Shown in pieces: positions 51,469 to 61,079 of a DNA stretch of 64,000 bases. Below the pieces are notes generated by a model, which saw nothing but the letters and a program-made list of their open reading frames with translations, did not search any database and was not told the origin of the DNA. The stretch is from positions 248,001 through 312,000 of the forward strand of contig JALOBK010000001.1 in the NCBI GenBank assembly GCA_023228325.1, given 5' to 3'. Origin of the DNA: a bacterium (GTDB lineage Bacteria; Auribacterota; UBA6266). Within the stretch, counting starts at the first letter, position 1. Each line of letters starts with the position of its first letter. The position numbers and the translations under genes are program-made.

Positions 51469-52416
51469 ATGATAAAACTATCAATCATAATCGTAAACTG
51501 GAACACGGAAAAAATACTTAAAAAATGCTTATCCCTTATTCTGAAAAATACAGGGAAGATACCCTGTGAAATCATTGTCATAGATAACGCTTCCACCGAC
51601 AATTCCATATCTATGCTTAAAGAAAATTTTCCGGGTGTAAAAATCATACGCAACCGCGAGAATTTAGGTTTCTCCAAGGCAAATAACATCGGCATAAAAG
51701 AAGCAAAGGGAGATTTCCTGCTTTTATTAAACCCCGATTGCTTCATCGAAGACGGCACTTTGCTGGAAAGGTGGCTTGAGTTTATGTCCTCGCATACTGA
51801 TACAGGTATCAGCGGCTGTAAACTGGTATTTCCCGACGGTAGTCACCAGGTCGGGGACGCAGGTTACAAACCGTCTTTATCAACCGCCCTGAACTACTAT
51901 TTTTTTCTATCAAAAATATTTCCCTCTGTCTTCAAGGGGCTTTTTTTGAATTCAGAAAAATATATGAAAGAAACTGAGGTGGACTGGATCTGCGGGGCAG
52001 CCTGTATGGTCAGAAAATCGATTTTGGCAAAGACAGGATTGCTCAACGAAACAATCTTCATGTTTTCGGAAGACATAGAATGGGGCTGCAGGATAAGATC
52101 ATCTGGGTTTAAGGTTTACTACCTGCCTTTCTTAAAAATAACTCACCTCCAGGGAAGCAGTGTCCAAATGCAGGATAACAATACACATTTCTCTACTCTT
52201 TGGCTGAAAAATCTCAGAAACATCTACGCCCATTTTAATAAACGTTCCCTGATACTTTATGACATAACAGCCGCCGCAGGATTCTTAATAAGATTTATTA
52301 TTTATTATTCAACATCTTTACTCATAGGGAACAAGACAAAAAAGGATAAGGCGATTCGAATGGGTAAATGCTTCATTTTCACGTTGAGAAACATATGCAA
52401 ACCGGTTAATATGTAG
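51469..52416 (+). CDS. GT2-family glycosyltransferase (rhamnosyltransferase-like)
   Basis: A 315-aa GT-A inverting enzyme. SIIIVNWNTEKILKKCL, then VIDNASTDNS and LLLNPDCF (the DxD-equivalent NPD), are typical of WbbL/RfbN-type rhamnosyltransferases. FSEDIEWGCRIRSSG supplies the catalytic acidic residue. A C-terminal hydrophobic stretch (about 265-290) may touch the membrane. Confidence 0.9.
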   Translation: MIKLSIIIVNWNTEKILKKCLSLILKNTGKIPCEIIVIDNASTDNSISMLKENFPGVKIIRNRENLGFSKANNIGIKEAKGDFLLLLNPDCFIEDGTLLERWLEFMSSHTDTGISGCKLVFPDGSHQVGDAGYKPSLSTALNYYFFLSKIFPSVFKGLFLNSEKYMKETEVDWICGAACMVRKSILAKTGLLNETIFMFSEDIEWGCRIRSSGFKVYYLPFLKITHLQGSSVQMQDNNTHFSTLWLKNLRNIYAHFNKRSLILYDITAAAGFLIRFIIYYSTSLLIGNKTKKDKAIRMGKCFIFTLRNICKPVNM

Positions 52417-52448
52417 CCTGCAAAACAACCGGACTAAGGTTTGATTTT

Positions 52449-53408
52449 ATGCATCAGAAAGGCAAAAAGATTATTATATCAGTTATAGTTCCGACGCATA
52501 ACCGCGCCGATATTCTGGTTATGTGCTTAAAATACTTAAAAAAGCAGAGCCTGCCGGAAGATTTATTCGAGGTAATAGTTTCTGATGACGGCTCAGATGA
52601 TAACATACAAACGCATATACAGGATTTTCTGGATGACACATCCTTTAACTGCATTTACTTAAGGCAGGAAAAAGCAGGCGCTAATCCGGCAAGGAATAAC
52701 GCAATCAAACATTCGCGCGGAGAAATACTCCTGCTGATAAATGATGATATATTACCATCCGAAAAGATGCTGGAAGAGCATTTCAAAACACATAAAAAAT
52801 ATACAGAAGAATCAGACGCGGTTTTGGGTAAAGTCACGATACACCCTTCAATAAAAGATTCTTTTTTCACAGCGCTGCACCTTGACGCGAGTTTCGACTT
52901 ATGGGAAGGCAGGAAAATCCTTGACTGGAAAGCCTTTTACACATGCAACATATCAGTTAAGAAGTCTTTTTTGGATAAATACGGATATTTTGACACCGGT
53001 CTGAACTGGCATGAGGACCTTGAACTTTCCGAGAGGTTATCACACCATAATCTTAGAGTAATTTACAACCCTGCCGCATTGGGGTATCATTATCACAATC
53101 TTGATGAAACACAGTTCCTTAATATAGCGAAAAAGGAAGGGAAAGCCCTGTCAATATGGTATAAAAAATCGCCTCATCTGATAGAGACTCTTGCTTCAAT
53201 AGGATTTTACCCGGGGCTTCCTTTTTATAGGAGGATAAAATATATCTTCGCGGATATTATAATGAACAGCTGCAGTATTCCTGTTTTTCTGCCGGTCGCA
53301 AGGTCATTGCAGGGAAAACACCCTCATCAGGCAACAGCGCTGTACAGAAAAATTTTCCAGTCCATAAAAAGAAAGAGCATACTAGATGAATTACAAAAAA
53401 AGAGCTGA
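52449..53408 (+). CDS. GT2-family glycosyltransferase
   Basis: A 319-aa GT-A enzyme with SVIVPTHNRADILVMCL, VSDDGSDD and the metal-binding LLINDDILPSE. NWHEDLELSERLSHH gives the catalytic ED. It belongs to a different subgroup from the preceding GT2 (no NPD motif). The end overlaps the DegT gene by 23 bp. The sugar is unknown. Confidence 0.9.
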   Translation: MHQKGKKIIISVIVPTHNRADILVMCLKYLKKQSLPEDLFEVIVSDDGSDDNIQTHIQDFLDDTSFNCIYLRQEKAGANPARNNAIKHSRGEILLLINDDILPSEKMLEEHFKTHKKYTEESDAVLGKVTIHPSIKDSFFTALHLDASFDLWEGRKILDWKAFYTCNISVKKSFLDKYGYFDTGLNWHEDLELSERLSHHNLRVIYNPAALGYHYHNLDETQFLNIAKKEGKALSIWYKKSPHLIETLASIGFYPGLPFYRRIKYIFADIIMNSCSIPVFLPVARSLQGKHPHQATALYRKIFQSIKRKSILDELQKKS

Positions 53409-54603
53409 AAATAACCTTGCTTTATACGGAGGAAAACCCTGCCGCCCCAGAAAAAAATTTCTGGTCTTCGGCTCCCCCGCCATCGGCAAAGAAGAACTTC
53501 TTGAAATACAGGACTCGATAAAAAAACGCTGGATAGGAACCGGTCCGAAAGTAGCCCGGTTCGAAAACGACTTTGCCGAATACAAAGGCTCCCCTTTTGC
53601 GATAGCGTTGAATTCATGCACCGCGGCTCTGCATCTCTCAATGCTGGCCAGCGGAGTGGGGCCGGGCGATGAAGTAATTACCACCCCTATGACATTTTGC
53701 GCAACAATCAACGCAATCATCCATTCAGGGGCAACACCTGTCCTGGCAGACTGCGACAGAAAAACGATGAATATCGACCCCCGGGAAATCGAGAAAAAAA
53801 TAACGAAAAAGACGAAAGCTGTTTTAATAGTCCATTTTGCCGGCCGGCCCTGCGATATGGATCCGATAGTATCTCTTTGTAAAAAACATAACCTAACACT
53901 CATCGAAGACTGTGCCCATGCCATTGAATCGGAATACCATGGAAAAAAGACCGGTACATTCGGGCAATTGGGATGCTTCAGTTTCTACGTAACAAAAAAC
54001 ATCATAACCGGCGAGGGAGGAATGGTTATAACAAGAAACAAAGAAATGGCATCAAAAATAAAAGTCCTGGCTCTGCACGGAATGAGCAAAGACGCGTGGA
54101 AACGATTTGCCGATGAGGGGTACAAACATTATCAGGTTATTTACCCCGGGTTTAAATACAATATGATGGACATTCAGGCGGCAATGGGCATTCACCAGTT
54201 AAAACGCATCGGCCTTTACTGGAAAAAACGCAAAGCCATATGGGAAAGATATAATAAAGAGTTAGCCGATTTGCCATGCTATCTTCCCCTAGACCCCGAA
54301 CCACGCACAAAACACGCTTTCCATCTTTATACACCGTTAATAAACATAAAAAAACTCGGGAAAACACGGGATTGGGCCCTCCATGCTTTGACTGCCGAAA
54401 ATATAGGAGTGGGGGTTCATTATATTCCCGTCCACCTGCACCCTTACTACAGGAAGCATTACGGTTGGAAAAAGGGCTCTTTTCCCAATGCGGAATGGAT
54501 AGGAGAAAGGACAATTTCACTGCCTCTGTCCCCTGCTTTGACAAAGGATGATGTCCGGGATGTCTGCCGCGCCTTTAAAAAAGTTCTCAAGGTAAAAAAA
54601 TAA
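53386..54603 (+). CDS. DegT/DnrJ/EryC1/StrS aminotransferase
   Basis: A 405-aa PLP enzyme that puts an amino group on a keto-sugar nucleotide. Motifs are NSCTAALHLSML (PLP phosphate), IEDCAHAIES (aspartate to the PLP nitrogen) and Lys204 in YVTKNIITGEGG. It implies that the polymer contains an amino sugar, and the GNAT gene further on could acetylate it. No dehydratase or other NDP-sugar gene for the substrate is in the window. It shares one base with the next gene (TAATG). Confidence 0.93.
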   Translation: MNYKKRAENNLALYGGKPCRPRKKFLVFGSPAIGKEELLEIQDSIKKRWIGTGPKVARFENDFAEYKGSPFAIALNSCTAALHLSMLASGVGPGDEVITTPMTFCATINAIIHSGATPVLADCDRKTMNIDPREIEKKITKKTKAVLIVHFAGRPCDMDPIVSLCKKHNLTLIEDCAHAIESEYHGKKTGTFGQLGCFSFYVTKNIITGEGGMVITRNKEMASKIKVLALHGMSKDAWKRFADEGYKHYQVIYPGFKYNMMDIQAAMGIHQLKRIGLYWKKRKAIWERYNKELADLPCYLPLDPEPRTKHAFHLYTPLINIKKLGKTRDWALHALTAENIGVGVHYIPVHLHPYYRKHYGWKKGSFPNAEWIGERTISLPLSPALTKDDVRDVCRAFKKVLKVKK

Positions 54604-55613
54604 TGAAGATAGCAATATTATCCACTGTTTATAAGACTACACCGCCGAAAGGCTACGGCGGCATTGAACGTGTTGTGCATATCCTGGTTGAACAACTGGT
54701 AAAAGAAGGCAACAAAGTAATACTTTTCGCCACTCCCGGAAGCCGTTGTTCGGGAAAAACAATAGAAATCCCGGCTTACGATTCCGCAAAAGCCCCCTCA
54801 AGCATCCATTCAAAATCCGATATTATATCAGAAGAGCCTTTATATAACGCCGTATCGGAGTTTTTAAAAAAGGAAAAAGTGGATGTTATACACGACTGGT
54901 CTTTCCAGAATCTTTTTGTCCTGCGGCACCCGGATAAATTCCCTTTTATAATCTCTACCTGCATACCGCCGGGCCCGGGTTACAGTCGCCCCAATCTCGT
55001 CGCATGCAGCCGCGCGCATGCAGAACTATGCGGAAAATCCGCTAAATATGTTTATTACGGCCTGGATTTAGACAACTGGCCATTCAACCTCAAAAAAACG
55101 GAACCTTTCATCCATATATCCAAAATTGCGCGGTATAAAGGCCAGTACATAGCCATAAAAGCGGCAAGAAAATCCAAACGCCAATTGGTGCTGGCAGGCA
55201 ACGTAGCCGATAGGATCTACTATAATTTTGTTATAAAACCTATGCTGTTCTTATCCCCAAGCATAAAATATATAGGTGAAATTAAAGGCACAAACGAATA
55301 TCTGCAGAAAGCAGCCGCGTTAATACAGACACCGAGGTGGTTCGACGCCTTCCCTCTTGTAAATTTAGAAGCTTTCGCGTCAGGCACACCTGTCATTTCA
55401 CTCGCGGCAGGCGGCGTCCCTGAACAGATTGTAAACGGATTAAACGGATTTTTATGCCATAATACAAATGAGTTATCAGACGCGATGAAAAACATCGGTT
55501 CCATAAAACCGAAAGACTGCAGAGATTACGCAGAAGAACACTTTTCGGTTAAGAGGATGGCAAAAGATTACATTGAGTTATACAAAAAAGCCATAAGCGG
55601 CGAGAACTGGTAA
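54603..55613 (+). CDS. GT4-family glycosyltransferase
   Basis: A 336-aa GT-B enzyme. It opens MKIAILSTVYKTTPPKGYGGIERVVH, the glycine-rich acceptor loop of GT4 enzymes. The C-terminal domain has RWFDAFPLVNLEAFASGTPVI in place of the usual E-G-F-G motif. Slightly short for the family. It lies directly before the flippase gene with a 2-bp gap. Confidence 0.88.
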   Translation: MKIAILSTVYKTTPPKGYGGIERVVHILVEQLVKEGNKVILFATPGSRCSGKTIEIPAYDSAKAPSSIHSKSDIISEEPLYNAVSEFLKKEKVDVIHDWSFQNLFVLRHPDKFPFIISTCIPPGPGYSRPNLVACSRAHAELCGKSAKYVYYGLDLDNWPFNLKKTEPFIHISKIARYKGQYIAIKAARKSKRQLVLAGNVADRIYYNFVIKPMLFLSPSIKYIGEIKGTNEYLQKAAALIQTPRWFDAFPLVNLEAFASGTPVISLAAGGVPEQIVNGLNGFLCHNTNELSDAMKNIGSIKPKDCRDYAEEHFSVKRMAKDYIELYKKAISGENW

Positions 55614-55615
55614 AA

Positions 55616-57022
55616 ATGAAAGCTTCAACTTCTTATATTCATAATGTCTCAGCCCAGGCCATTGGCAGATTTTTTACCGGACTTATAAGCATTATAGTTT
55701 TCATTTTAATAGGGCGTTTAATGGGGCCCCGTGAACTGGGACAATTCTCTTATATACTTACTTTTTTTGGGCTTTTATTTATTTTCTCAGAAGTCGGAAC
55801 TCCGAGCGTGTTCGCCAAAGATATAGCCCAGATAAAAGAAGCTAAGGATGTTTATCTCGGGAATTATCTGGTTTTGCGCATTGGACTGGCTCTGTTATTC
55901 ATTATTCCCGGCATAACAGCCGCATACTTCTTAAGAAAAGACATTTTTTTTATTTTAACTCTTGGAGTTATTTTTCTGCCGCTGTTCAACCTTCGTTTTT
56001 TTGAGCCTTTATATCAGGTTTATAATAAACCGTTATTCTCCGCCTATACGGCATTTTTTTATGGAATAATATATTTTACTTTGTCTTTGGCCGCTATTCT
56101 CTTAGTTAAAAACATTTTTTCTGTTTCTTTGGCGTATATTATTGCAAATGTATTTTATGCGTTTTTTGCCCTTTATCTGGCTACAAAAATTCTAAAACCG
56201 AAACTTACAATCAAACCATCTATAATAAAAAATATAATGAAACTGGCTCTTCCCATGGGTGTTGGGGCTTTATTCGCAACCGTCAATTCCCATATTGATA
56301 TTTTTATGCTGGCCTCGATGAAATCCGACTATGAAGTGGGCATATACAGCGCCGCATACAGGTTTTTAGATATGACCGCCATGCTGGCGGTAACAATCCT
56401 GAACCCTATAATACCCATTTTTTCAAAATGGGCGCTTGAAAACAGACAACTTCTTAAGGAACGTTACACACAGCTTATAGAGACATTTTTAGTTATCACT
56501 TTGCCAGTTGCAATTTCTATCCCGTTTATCGCTCCTTTGATAGTGCGCTCAATTTACGGCTTGGACTTTCTCCCTTCCGCAGACGTTCTAAATATTTTAG
56601 CCTGGGTGGGGATGCTGCTTTTTTTATCCCTACTTACAATGTCGCTATGTTTATCCATCGGTGTAGTTCATTTTGGGTGGTGGATTACTGCTCTTGCAGC
56701 AAGTGTGAATATACTTTTAAATTCAATATGGATACCAAAATACAGCTATATCGGCTCGGCATGGGCAACTGTTATCTGTGAACTACTGATATTGGGAATT
56801 GTATCTTTCTTTGTCATCAAACATATCGGTAATTTTATAAGATTTCCTATATGGACAAAAATTATCTTTACAAATATAATACTTTTTTTGCTCCTTTATT
56901 TCATTAAAAACACATATTTAAGCATAGGTTTTGGGATAATCATTTATATAGTTATGATATATTTTTTAAAGGTTATTCCGGAACATTTTTTATTTTTAAT
57001 AAAGGATATGTTAAAAAAATAA
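55616..57022 (+). CDS. Wzx-type polysaccharide flippase (MOP superfamily)
   Basis: A 468-aa protein with about twelve to fourteen membrane helices and little else. RFFTGLISIIVFILIGRLMGPRELGQFSY at the start and YEVGIYSAAYRFLDM midway are typical of RfbX/Wzx translocases, which move the lipid-linked repeat unit across the inner membrane. Together with the Wzy-like proteins and Wzc-type kinase it defines a Wzx/Wzy-dependent pathway. The base composition here is visibly AT-richer than in the first half of the window. Confidence 0.93.
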   Translation: MKASTSYIHNVSAQAIGRFFTGLISIIVFILIGRLMGPRELGQFSYILTFFGLLFIFSEVGTPSVFAKDIAQIKEAKDVYLGNYLVLRIGLALLFIIPGITAAYFLRKDIFFILTLGVIFLPLFNLRFFEPLYQVYNKPLFSAYTAFFYGIIYFTLSLAAILLVKNIFSVSLAYIIANVFYAFFALYLATKILKPKLTIKPSIIKNIMKLALPMGVGALFATVNSHIDIFMLASMKSDYEVGIYSAAYRFLDMTAMLAVTILNPIIPIFSKWALENRQLLKERYTQLIETFLVITLPVAISIPFIAPLIVRSIYGLDFLPSADVLNILAWVGMLLFLSLLTMSLCLSIGVVHFGWWITALAASVNILLNSIWIPKYSYIGSAWATVICELLILGIVSFFVIKHIGNFIRFPIWTKIIFTNIILFLLLYFIKNTYLSIGFGIIIYIVMIYFLKVIPEHFLFLIKDMLKK

Positions 57023-57028
57023 TTGCTT

Positions 57029-57661
57029 ATGAATAGAACATCTTTTCTTAAAAAGAACCTTATGCGGATAAAAGCATTTTTGCACATTTTTTATTATCCT
57101 CAGGTAAAAATCGAGTTTCCTATAGATATTTTAAAGCAGTATATAAATTATGATTGGAAATTACCTGAAGACTATAAGATTCGCTCTCCCGACAACACTG
57201 TAGACAAGCAGGCGTGGGCAGATTTATTAAATTCAGATGGAGAATTCGGTATATGGAACAAGCAAAGGATTGAAGACGAAATCATATCGCATATGATAGC
57301 TCCAGACACGGCTTCATTATTATACTATAAGGATAAATTAATTGGATGTTCTTCTTCTCTGTCCGATAAAAGAACGAAAGATAAAGTTGGCATTGGGATG
57401 TTTCTTTTCTTGTCAAAATCTCACCGTAGTAAAAAGGGATTGTCATTTGCACTTACATTTCGCACCTTGAGTTTTTTCGCTAGAGAAAATTTTGTAAGAG
57501 CATTTGCATACACCGATCCTCACCGTCTTTCAGCCTTATATCTGTATCTTTCTACTGGAATAAAGCCTAGATATAATTCAATTTTTAGTATAATTCAATG
57601 GTACAAGATTAAAAAAAGACTCAATCCGCTTCTTAAGCGGATTGAAAATAAAAAAAGATGA
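57029..57661 (+). CDS. GNAT-family acetyltransferase-like protein
   Basis: About 210 aa starting at the ATG at 57029, just after the flippase stop; an upstream TTG at 57023 is less likely. The body (about residues 55-195) reads as a GNAT fold: ASLLYYKDKLIGCSSS, then FLFLSKSHRSKKGLSFAL (the acetyl-CoA loop region) and YTDPHRLSALYLYLSTGIKP near the C-terminus. It probably acylates an amino sugar made by the DegT enzyme. The substrate is an inference. AT-rich. Confidence 0.68.
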   Translation: MNRTSFLKKNLMRIKAFLHIFYYPQVKIEFPIDILKQYINYDWKLPEDYKIRSPDNTVDKQAWADLLNSDGEFGIWNKQRIEDEIISHMIAPDTASLLYYKDKLIGCSSSLSDKRTKDKVGIGMFLFLSKSHRSKKGLSFALTFRTLSFFARENFVRAFAYTDPHRLSALYLYLSTGIKPRYNSIFSIIQWYKIKKRLNPLLKRIENKKR

Positions 57662-57665
57662 TAAA

Positions 57666-58817
57666 ATGAAAATAGGTTTTTGCACATGGTTTAACATAAA
57701 CGATAAAAATGCATGGTCAGGGACACAATACCCCATGCTCAAGGCATTGGAAAAATATTGCGGAGAAATAATACCTCTGGTGCCAGAACACAACAAATTC
57801 TTTATTTTGGGGAAAATCCTCAATAAACTTACTAAGATATTTCTTGGCCAGAGATTTCATTATTTCCATGCTTCCTTTGTAACAAAAGAATTTGCTAAAA
57901 GTATTCATAAACAAATCAACAAAACAAAACCTGATATTCTTTTCGCTATTTCTCACGGCGTATTATTAAATGATGTCAACTGCGATATTCCGATAATTTA
58001 TTATTCGGATGTTACTTCTAAATTGCTGGTCAATTACTATTCTGATTTTTCCAATCTTCTGCCTATTGCTGAAAAATGGTACCACCAGGTCGATCAAAAC
58101 ATCATGGATAAAGCCGATATTGTTATTTTTTCTTCTGATTGGGCCGCTAAGAGCGCCATAAACGATTATGACTGCGACAAAGAAAAAATTTATGTTATCC
58201 CTCTGGGGGCAAATATAGAAAATATCCCGGAACGCAGTGAAATATTAAACAGGAGAAACAAAGACAAAACTATTTTAAAACTGCTATTCTCAGGCAGTGA
58301 CTGGGAAAGAAAAGGCGGGGACATTGCAGTAGAAACAATGGAAGAACTTAACAGGAGAGGGATTCCGACAGAATTGACCCTATTAACCGGTATTGCCCTT
58401 CCTCATCACAAAAAAAATCCCAGAATCAATATTGTAGGCCATTTAAATAAAGAAAATAGCGAGCAGGCGATTAGAATGCATAATATATTTATGGATGCGT
58501 CAATATTTATATTACCAACAAGAAAGGACTGCTCCCCCACCGTTTTATGCGAAGCTGCGGCATATGGATTACCGGCTGTTTCCACGAATGTGGCAGGAGT
58601 TTCCGCACATATAGAAAATAAAGTCACCGGTTACCTGTTGCCGTTAGAAGCAGGATTTAAAGACTATGCAAAGACCATTGAAAAAATCTGGAGCGACAAA
58701 AACACCTATGTTAATTTGTGTAAAAATGCCCGGGACAAATTTGAGCATGAATTAAACTGGGATTCTTGGGGAATCAAAATCAGAAACTTAATTGATAGGC
58801 ACAGACTATTTAAATGA
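57666..58817 (+). CDS. GT4-family glycosyltransferase
   Basis: About 383 aa from the ATG at 57666 (MKIGFCTWFN); an in-frame ATG at 57642 lies inside the previous gene. The donor domain has LLFSGSDWERKGGDIAVE, and TRKDCSPTVLCEAAAYGLPAV in the place of the EX7E motif. The architecture is that of GT1/GT4 enzymes of surface polysaccharide loci. The stop overlaps the FkbM gene start (ATGA). AT-rich like its neighbours. Confidence 0.87.
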   Translation: MKIGFCTWFNINDKNAWSGTQYPMLKALEKYCGEIIPLVPEHNKFFILGKILNKLTKIFLGQRFHYFHASFVTKEFAKSIHKQINKTKPDILFAISHGVLLNDVNCDIPIIYYSDVTSKLLVNYYSDFSNLLPIAEKWYHQVDQNIMDKADIVIFSSDWAAKSAINDYDCDKEKIYVIPLGANIENIPERSEILNRRNKDKTILKLLFSGSDWERKGGDIAVETMEELNRRGIPTELTLLTGIALPHHKKNPRINIVGHLNKENSEQAIRMHNIFMDASIFILPTRKDCSPTVLCEAAAYGLPAVSTNVAGVSAHIENKVTGYLLPLEAGFKDYAKTIEKIWSDKNTYVNLCKNARDKFEHELNWDSWGIKIRNLIDRHRLFK

Positions 58818-59653
58818 AAATTCATGTTCACAGAAGATTAAAAATATTATTTAAGTATCTTTTGCATTATAAAAAATATTCACCTTATGTAAATTTAAGT
58901 GAAATTCTTCGTGTCTTATTTGAGCCAAAATTAAAAACCAGAGCTTCCAGGCATATCAAATACATAAAACAAGGTGAAGGTGACCATTTTCTAGTTGTGC
59001 AGTTAAAAAACATTGAAAATGTTTTATATTGGCCTGTCCAGTTTCCAATTAAAGACTTATACCAGGTGATATCGGAATGTTTCAATGAGGATGACTGGCA
59101 TTATTATGAGGCTAGTAACACACCAATTGAAACAACTGACGTCGTCGCAGATTGCGGGGCAAGCGAGGGTATATTCTCTTTAAAACACTATAAAAACTGT
59201 AAGTTCATTTATATTATCGAACCGCTGGAAATATTCTGCAAAGCTCTCAAAAAAACATTTAAGAATGCCGATAACATAAAGATATTAAACTGCGCTTTAA
59301 ATGATGGCAGTTCAGATGAAGTTTCTATCAATAGCAACTCAATATCTTCTGCTATAGGGAAAAACGCATCCAACCGAATAAAGGCAACCACAATAGATAA
59401 TATTTTTTATAAGGAGGATAAGCCTGTAAATTATATCAAGATAGATGTCGAAGGCAGCGAACTGGAAGTATTAAGGGGGGGAATAAACACTATCCGCTCA
59501 AATAAGCCCAGAATGTCAATAGCTGTTTATCACAATCTAAATGACTGGAAAACAATATTGGGCTTCGTAAAAGGAATTAACACTGATTATAAATATAAAG
59601 TAAAAGGCATTTGCCACCTGAATTTTAAACCTGTATTATTACACTTGTGGTGA
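58814..59653 (+). CDS. FkbM-family methyltransferase
   Basis: A 279-aa SAM-dependent methyltransferase. VVADCGASEGIFSL (about residues 110-123) is the SAM loop, and IIEPLEIFCKALKKTF follows. NYIKIDVEGSELEVLRGG (about 207-224) is the FkbM hallmark. It likely O-methylates a sugar of the polymer. The N-terminal 90 residues are not typical of the family and may bind the acceptor. Confidence 0.88.
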   Translation: MKIHVHRRLKILFKYLLHYKKYSPYVNLSEILRVLFEPKLKTRASRHIKYIKQGEGDHFLVVQLKNIENVLYWPVQFPIKDLYQVISECFNEDDWHYYEASNTPIETTDVVADCGASEGIFSLKHYKNCKFIYIIEPLEIFCKALKKTFKNADNIKILNCALNDGSSDEVSINSNSISSAIGKNASNRIKATTIDNIFYKEDKPVNYIKIDVEGSELEVLRGGINTIRSNKPRMSIAVYHNLNDWKTILGFVKGINTDYKYKVKGICHLNFKPVLLHLW

Positions 59654-59690
59654 CAATCTAAATTTAAGAATAAGAATCTGAGTATTAACT

Positions 59691-61079
59691 ATGCGCATTT
59701 TGAAAATCCATATCTTATTTGTATTGCTTATCTGGTTATTTCCCATCCCTGTCTTCGGAAAAAACATAGACATCTATCCAAATCACAAGGTAAAAAAAGA
59801 AAATTCTCTTGCCTCTTTCTTTCAAATCAGATGGTCTGATGTCAAACCCGGAGATACAATCCTGCTATATGACGACTATGGGCCTTACCGGGAACCCTTC
59901 ATTATCCTCGGCAAAGGAACCCCCGAGAAACCAATCATAATCAAAGCAGCAGAGGGAGAAAAGCCTGTCATAATGTCTTCCGTAATTTTCTCACACGCAG
60001 AAAACATTGTCTTTGAAAATATTACGATATCCAATCACTTCGAAAGAGGCATCATTATCAGAGAAGGAAGCCATCATATAACAATCAAAAACTGTGTGGT
60101 CAAAAATAACGGGCTTGGTATATGGATAGGCGGTTATGCCGGAATCAACCACAAAATAATCAACAATGAAGTATTCTCCAATGAAACACACGGTATCGCC
60201 ATTGATGTAGTTAACTGTAAACGGGGCTCAGAGACCTTAATCGCGGGAAACCGTGTATACAACAACGGGCATCACGGAATGGAAATAAACGGCAGTTATT
60301 ATATTATCGAAGAAAACGAGGTTTTTAACAACGGGTTGAAACACCTGGGATGCACGGGCATCCATACTTACGCCAAGGACGCGAAACAGGACACGGGCGA
60401 TCATAACATAATCAGATATAATGTCTGTTACAGGAACAGGGATACAAAAAAATTTGACGGCAACGGCATACAGCTTGACCAGTGGTGCGACTATAATGAA
60501 GTTTATTACAACATATGCTACGAGAATGACGGCGCCGGCATATGCATATTTGACAGTTCAAACAGCGTGGTTTATAACAATACCCTCTTTAACAACGCCT
60601 TAGACTCAGGCAAATCACATCAGATTAAGGCCGAACTTGTCATTGCCAGCGATTTCACCAAAAATGTGGACCATACAAACAATATCTCCGTATTCAACAA
60701 TATAGTCGTGGCTAACAATAAAAATGTATACGCTATTTACGTGGACAGGCTGAGCTCGGATAATAAACTTTCAATAAACAATAATCTTTTTTATAATTTG
60801 AAATCCGATAAGTTTTACATATGGGATGACAGAACGGTCAAAGATATTAACAAAATGGACAATCTTAACGCGAAAATAAAAGGTAACCTGTCTGATAACC
60901 CTTTATTTACCACAAAAACCCCGGCGGAAATTAACGGTTTCAAACTTCAGGAAAACTCGCCCTGTATCGGCAAGGGAATATACACCGGGCAGAAAAGAGA
61001 TATTTTTGGGCATATAATACCTGAAAATAGAAACCCTTCTTTGGGAGCAATACAACACAACCCGGGAGATTCTCAGTGA
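59691..61079 (+). CDS. Secreted right-handed beta-helix protein
   Basis: A 462-aa protein with a signal peptide (about residues 1-24, cleaved after VFGKN or just before). Parallel beta-helix coils then run to about residue 430. Repeated phrases such as ITIKNCVVKNNGLGIWIGG, ETHGIAID, HHGMEINGSYYIIEENEVFNNG and GAGICIFDSSNSVVYNNTLFNN are the PbH1/NosD-type pattern. Such folds act as polysaccharide lyases, epimerases or glycan-binding scaffolds. In this locus it may trim or modify the polymer outside the inner membrane. Catalytic residues cannot be assigned. Confidence 0.86.
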   Translation: MRILKIHILFVLLIWLFPIPVFGKNIDIYPNHKVKKENSLASFFQIRWSDVKPGDTILLYDDYGPYREPFIILGKGTPEKPIIIKAAEGEKPVIMSSVIFSHAENIVFENITISNHFERGIIIREGSHHITIKNCVVKNNGLGIWIGGYAGINHKIINNEVFSNETHGIAIDVVNCKRGSETLIAGNRVYNNGHHGMEINGSYYIIEENEVFNNGLKHLGCTGIHTYAKDAKQDTGDHNIIRYNVCYRNRDTKKFDGNGIQLDQWCDYNEVYYNICYENDGAGICIFDSSNSVVYNNTLFNNALDSGKSHQIKAELVIASDFTKNVDHTNNISVFNNIVVANNKNVYAIYVDRLSSDNKLSINNNLFYNLKSDKFYIWDDRTVKDINKMDNLNAKIKGNLSDNPLFTTKTPAEINGFKLQENSPCIGKGIYTGQKRDIFGHIIPENRNPSLGAIQHNPGDSQ

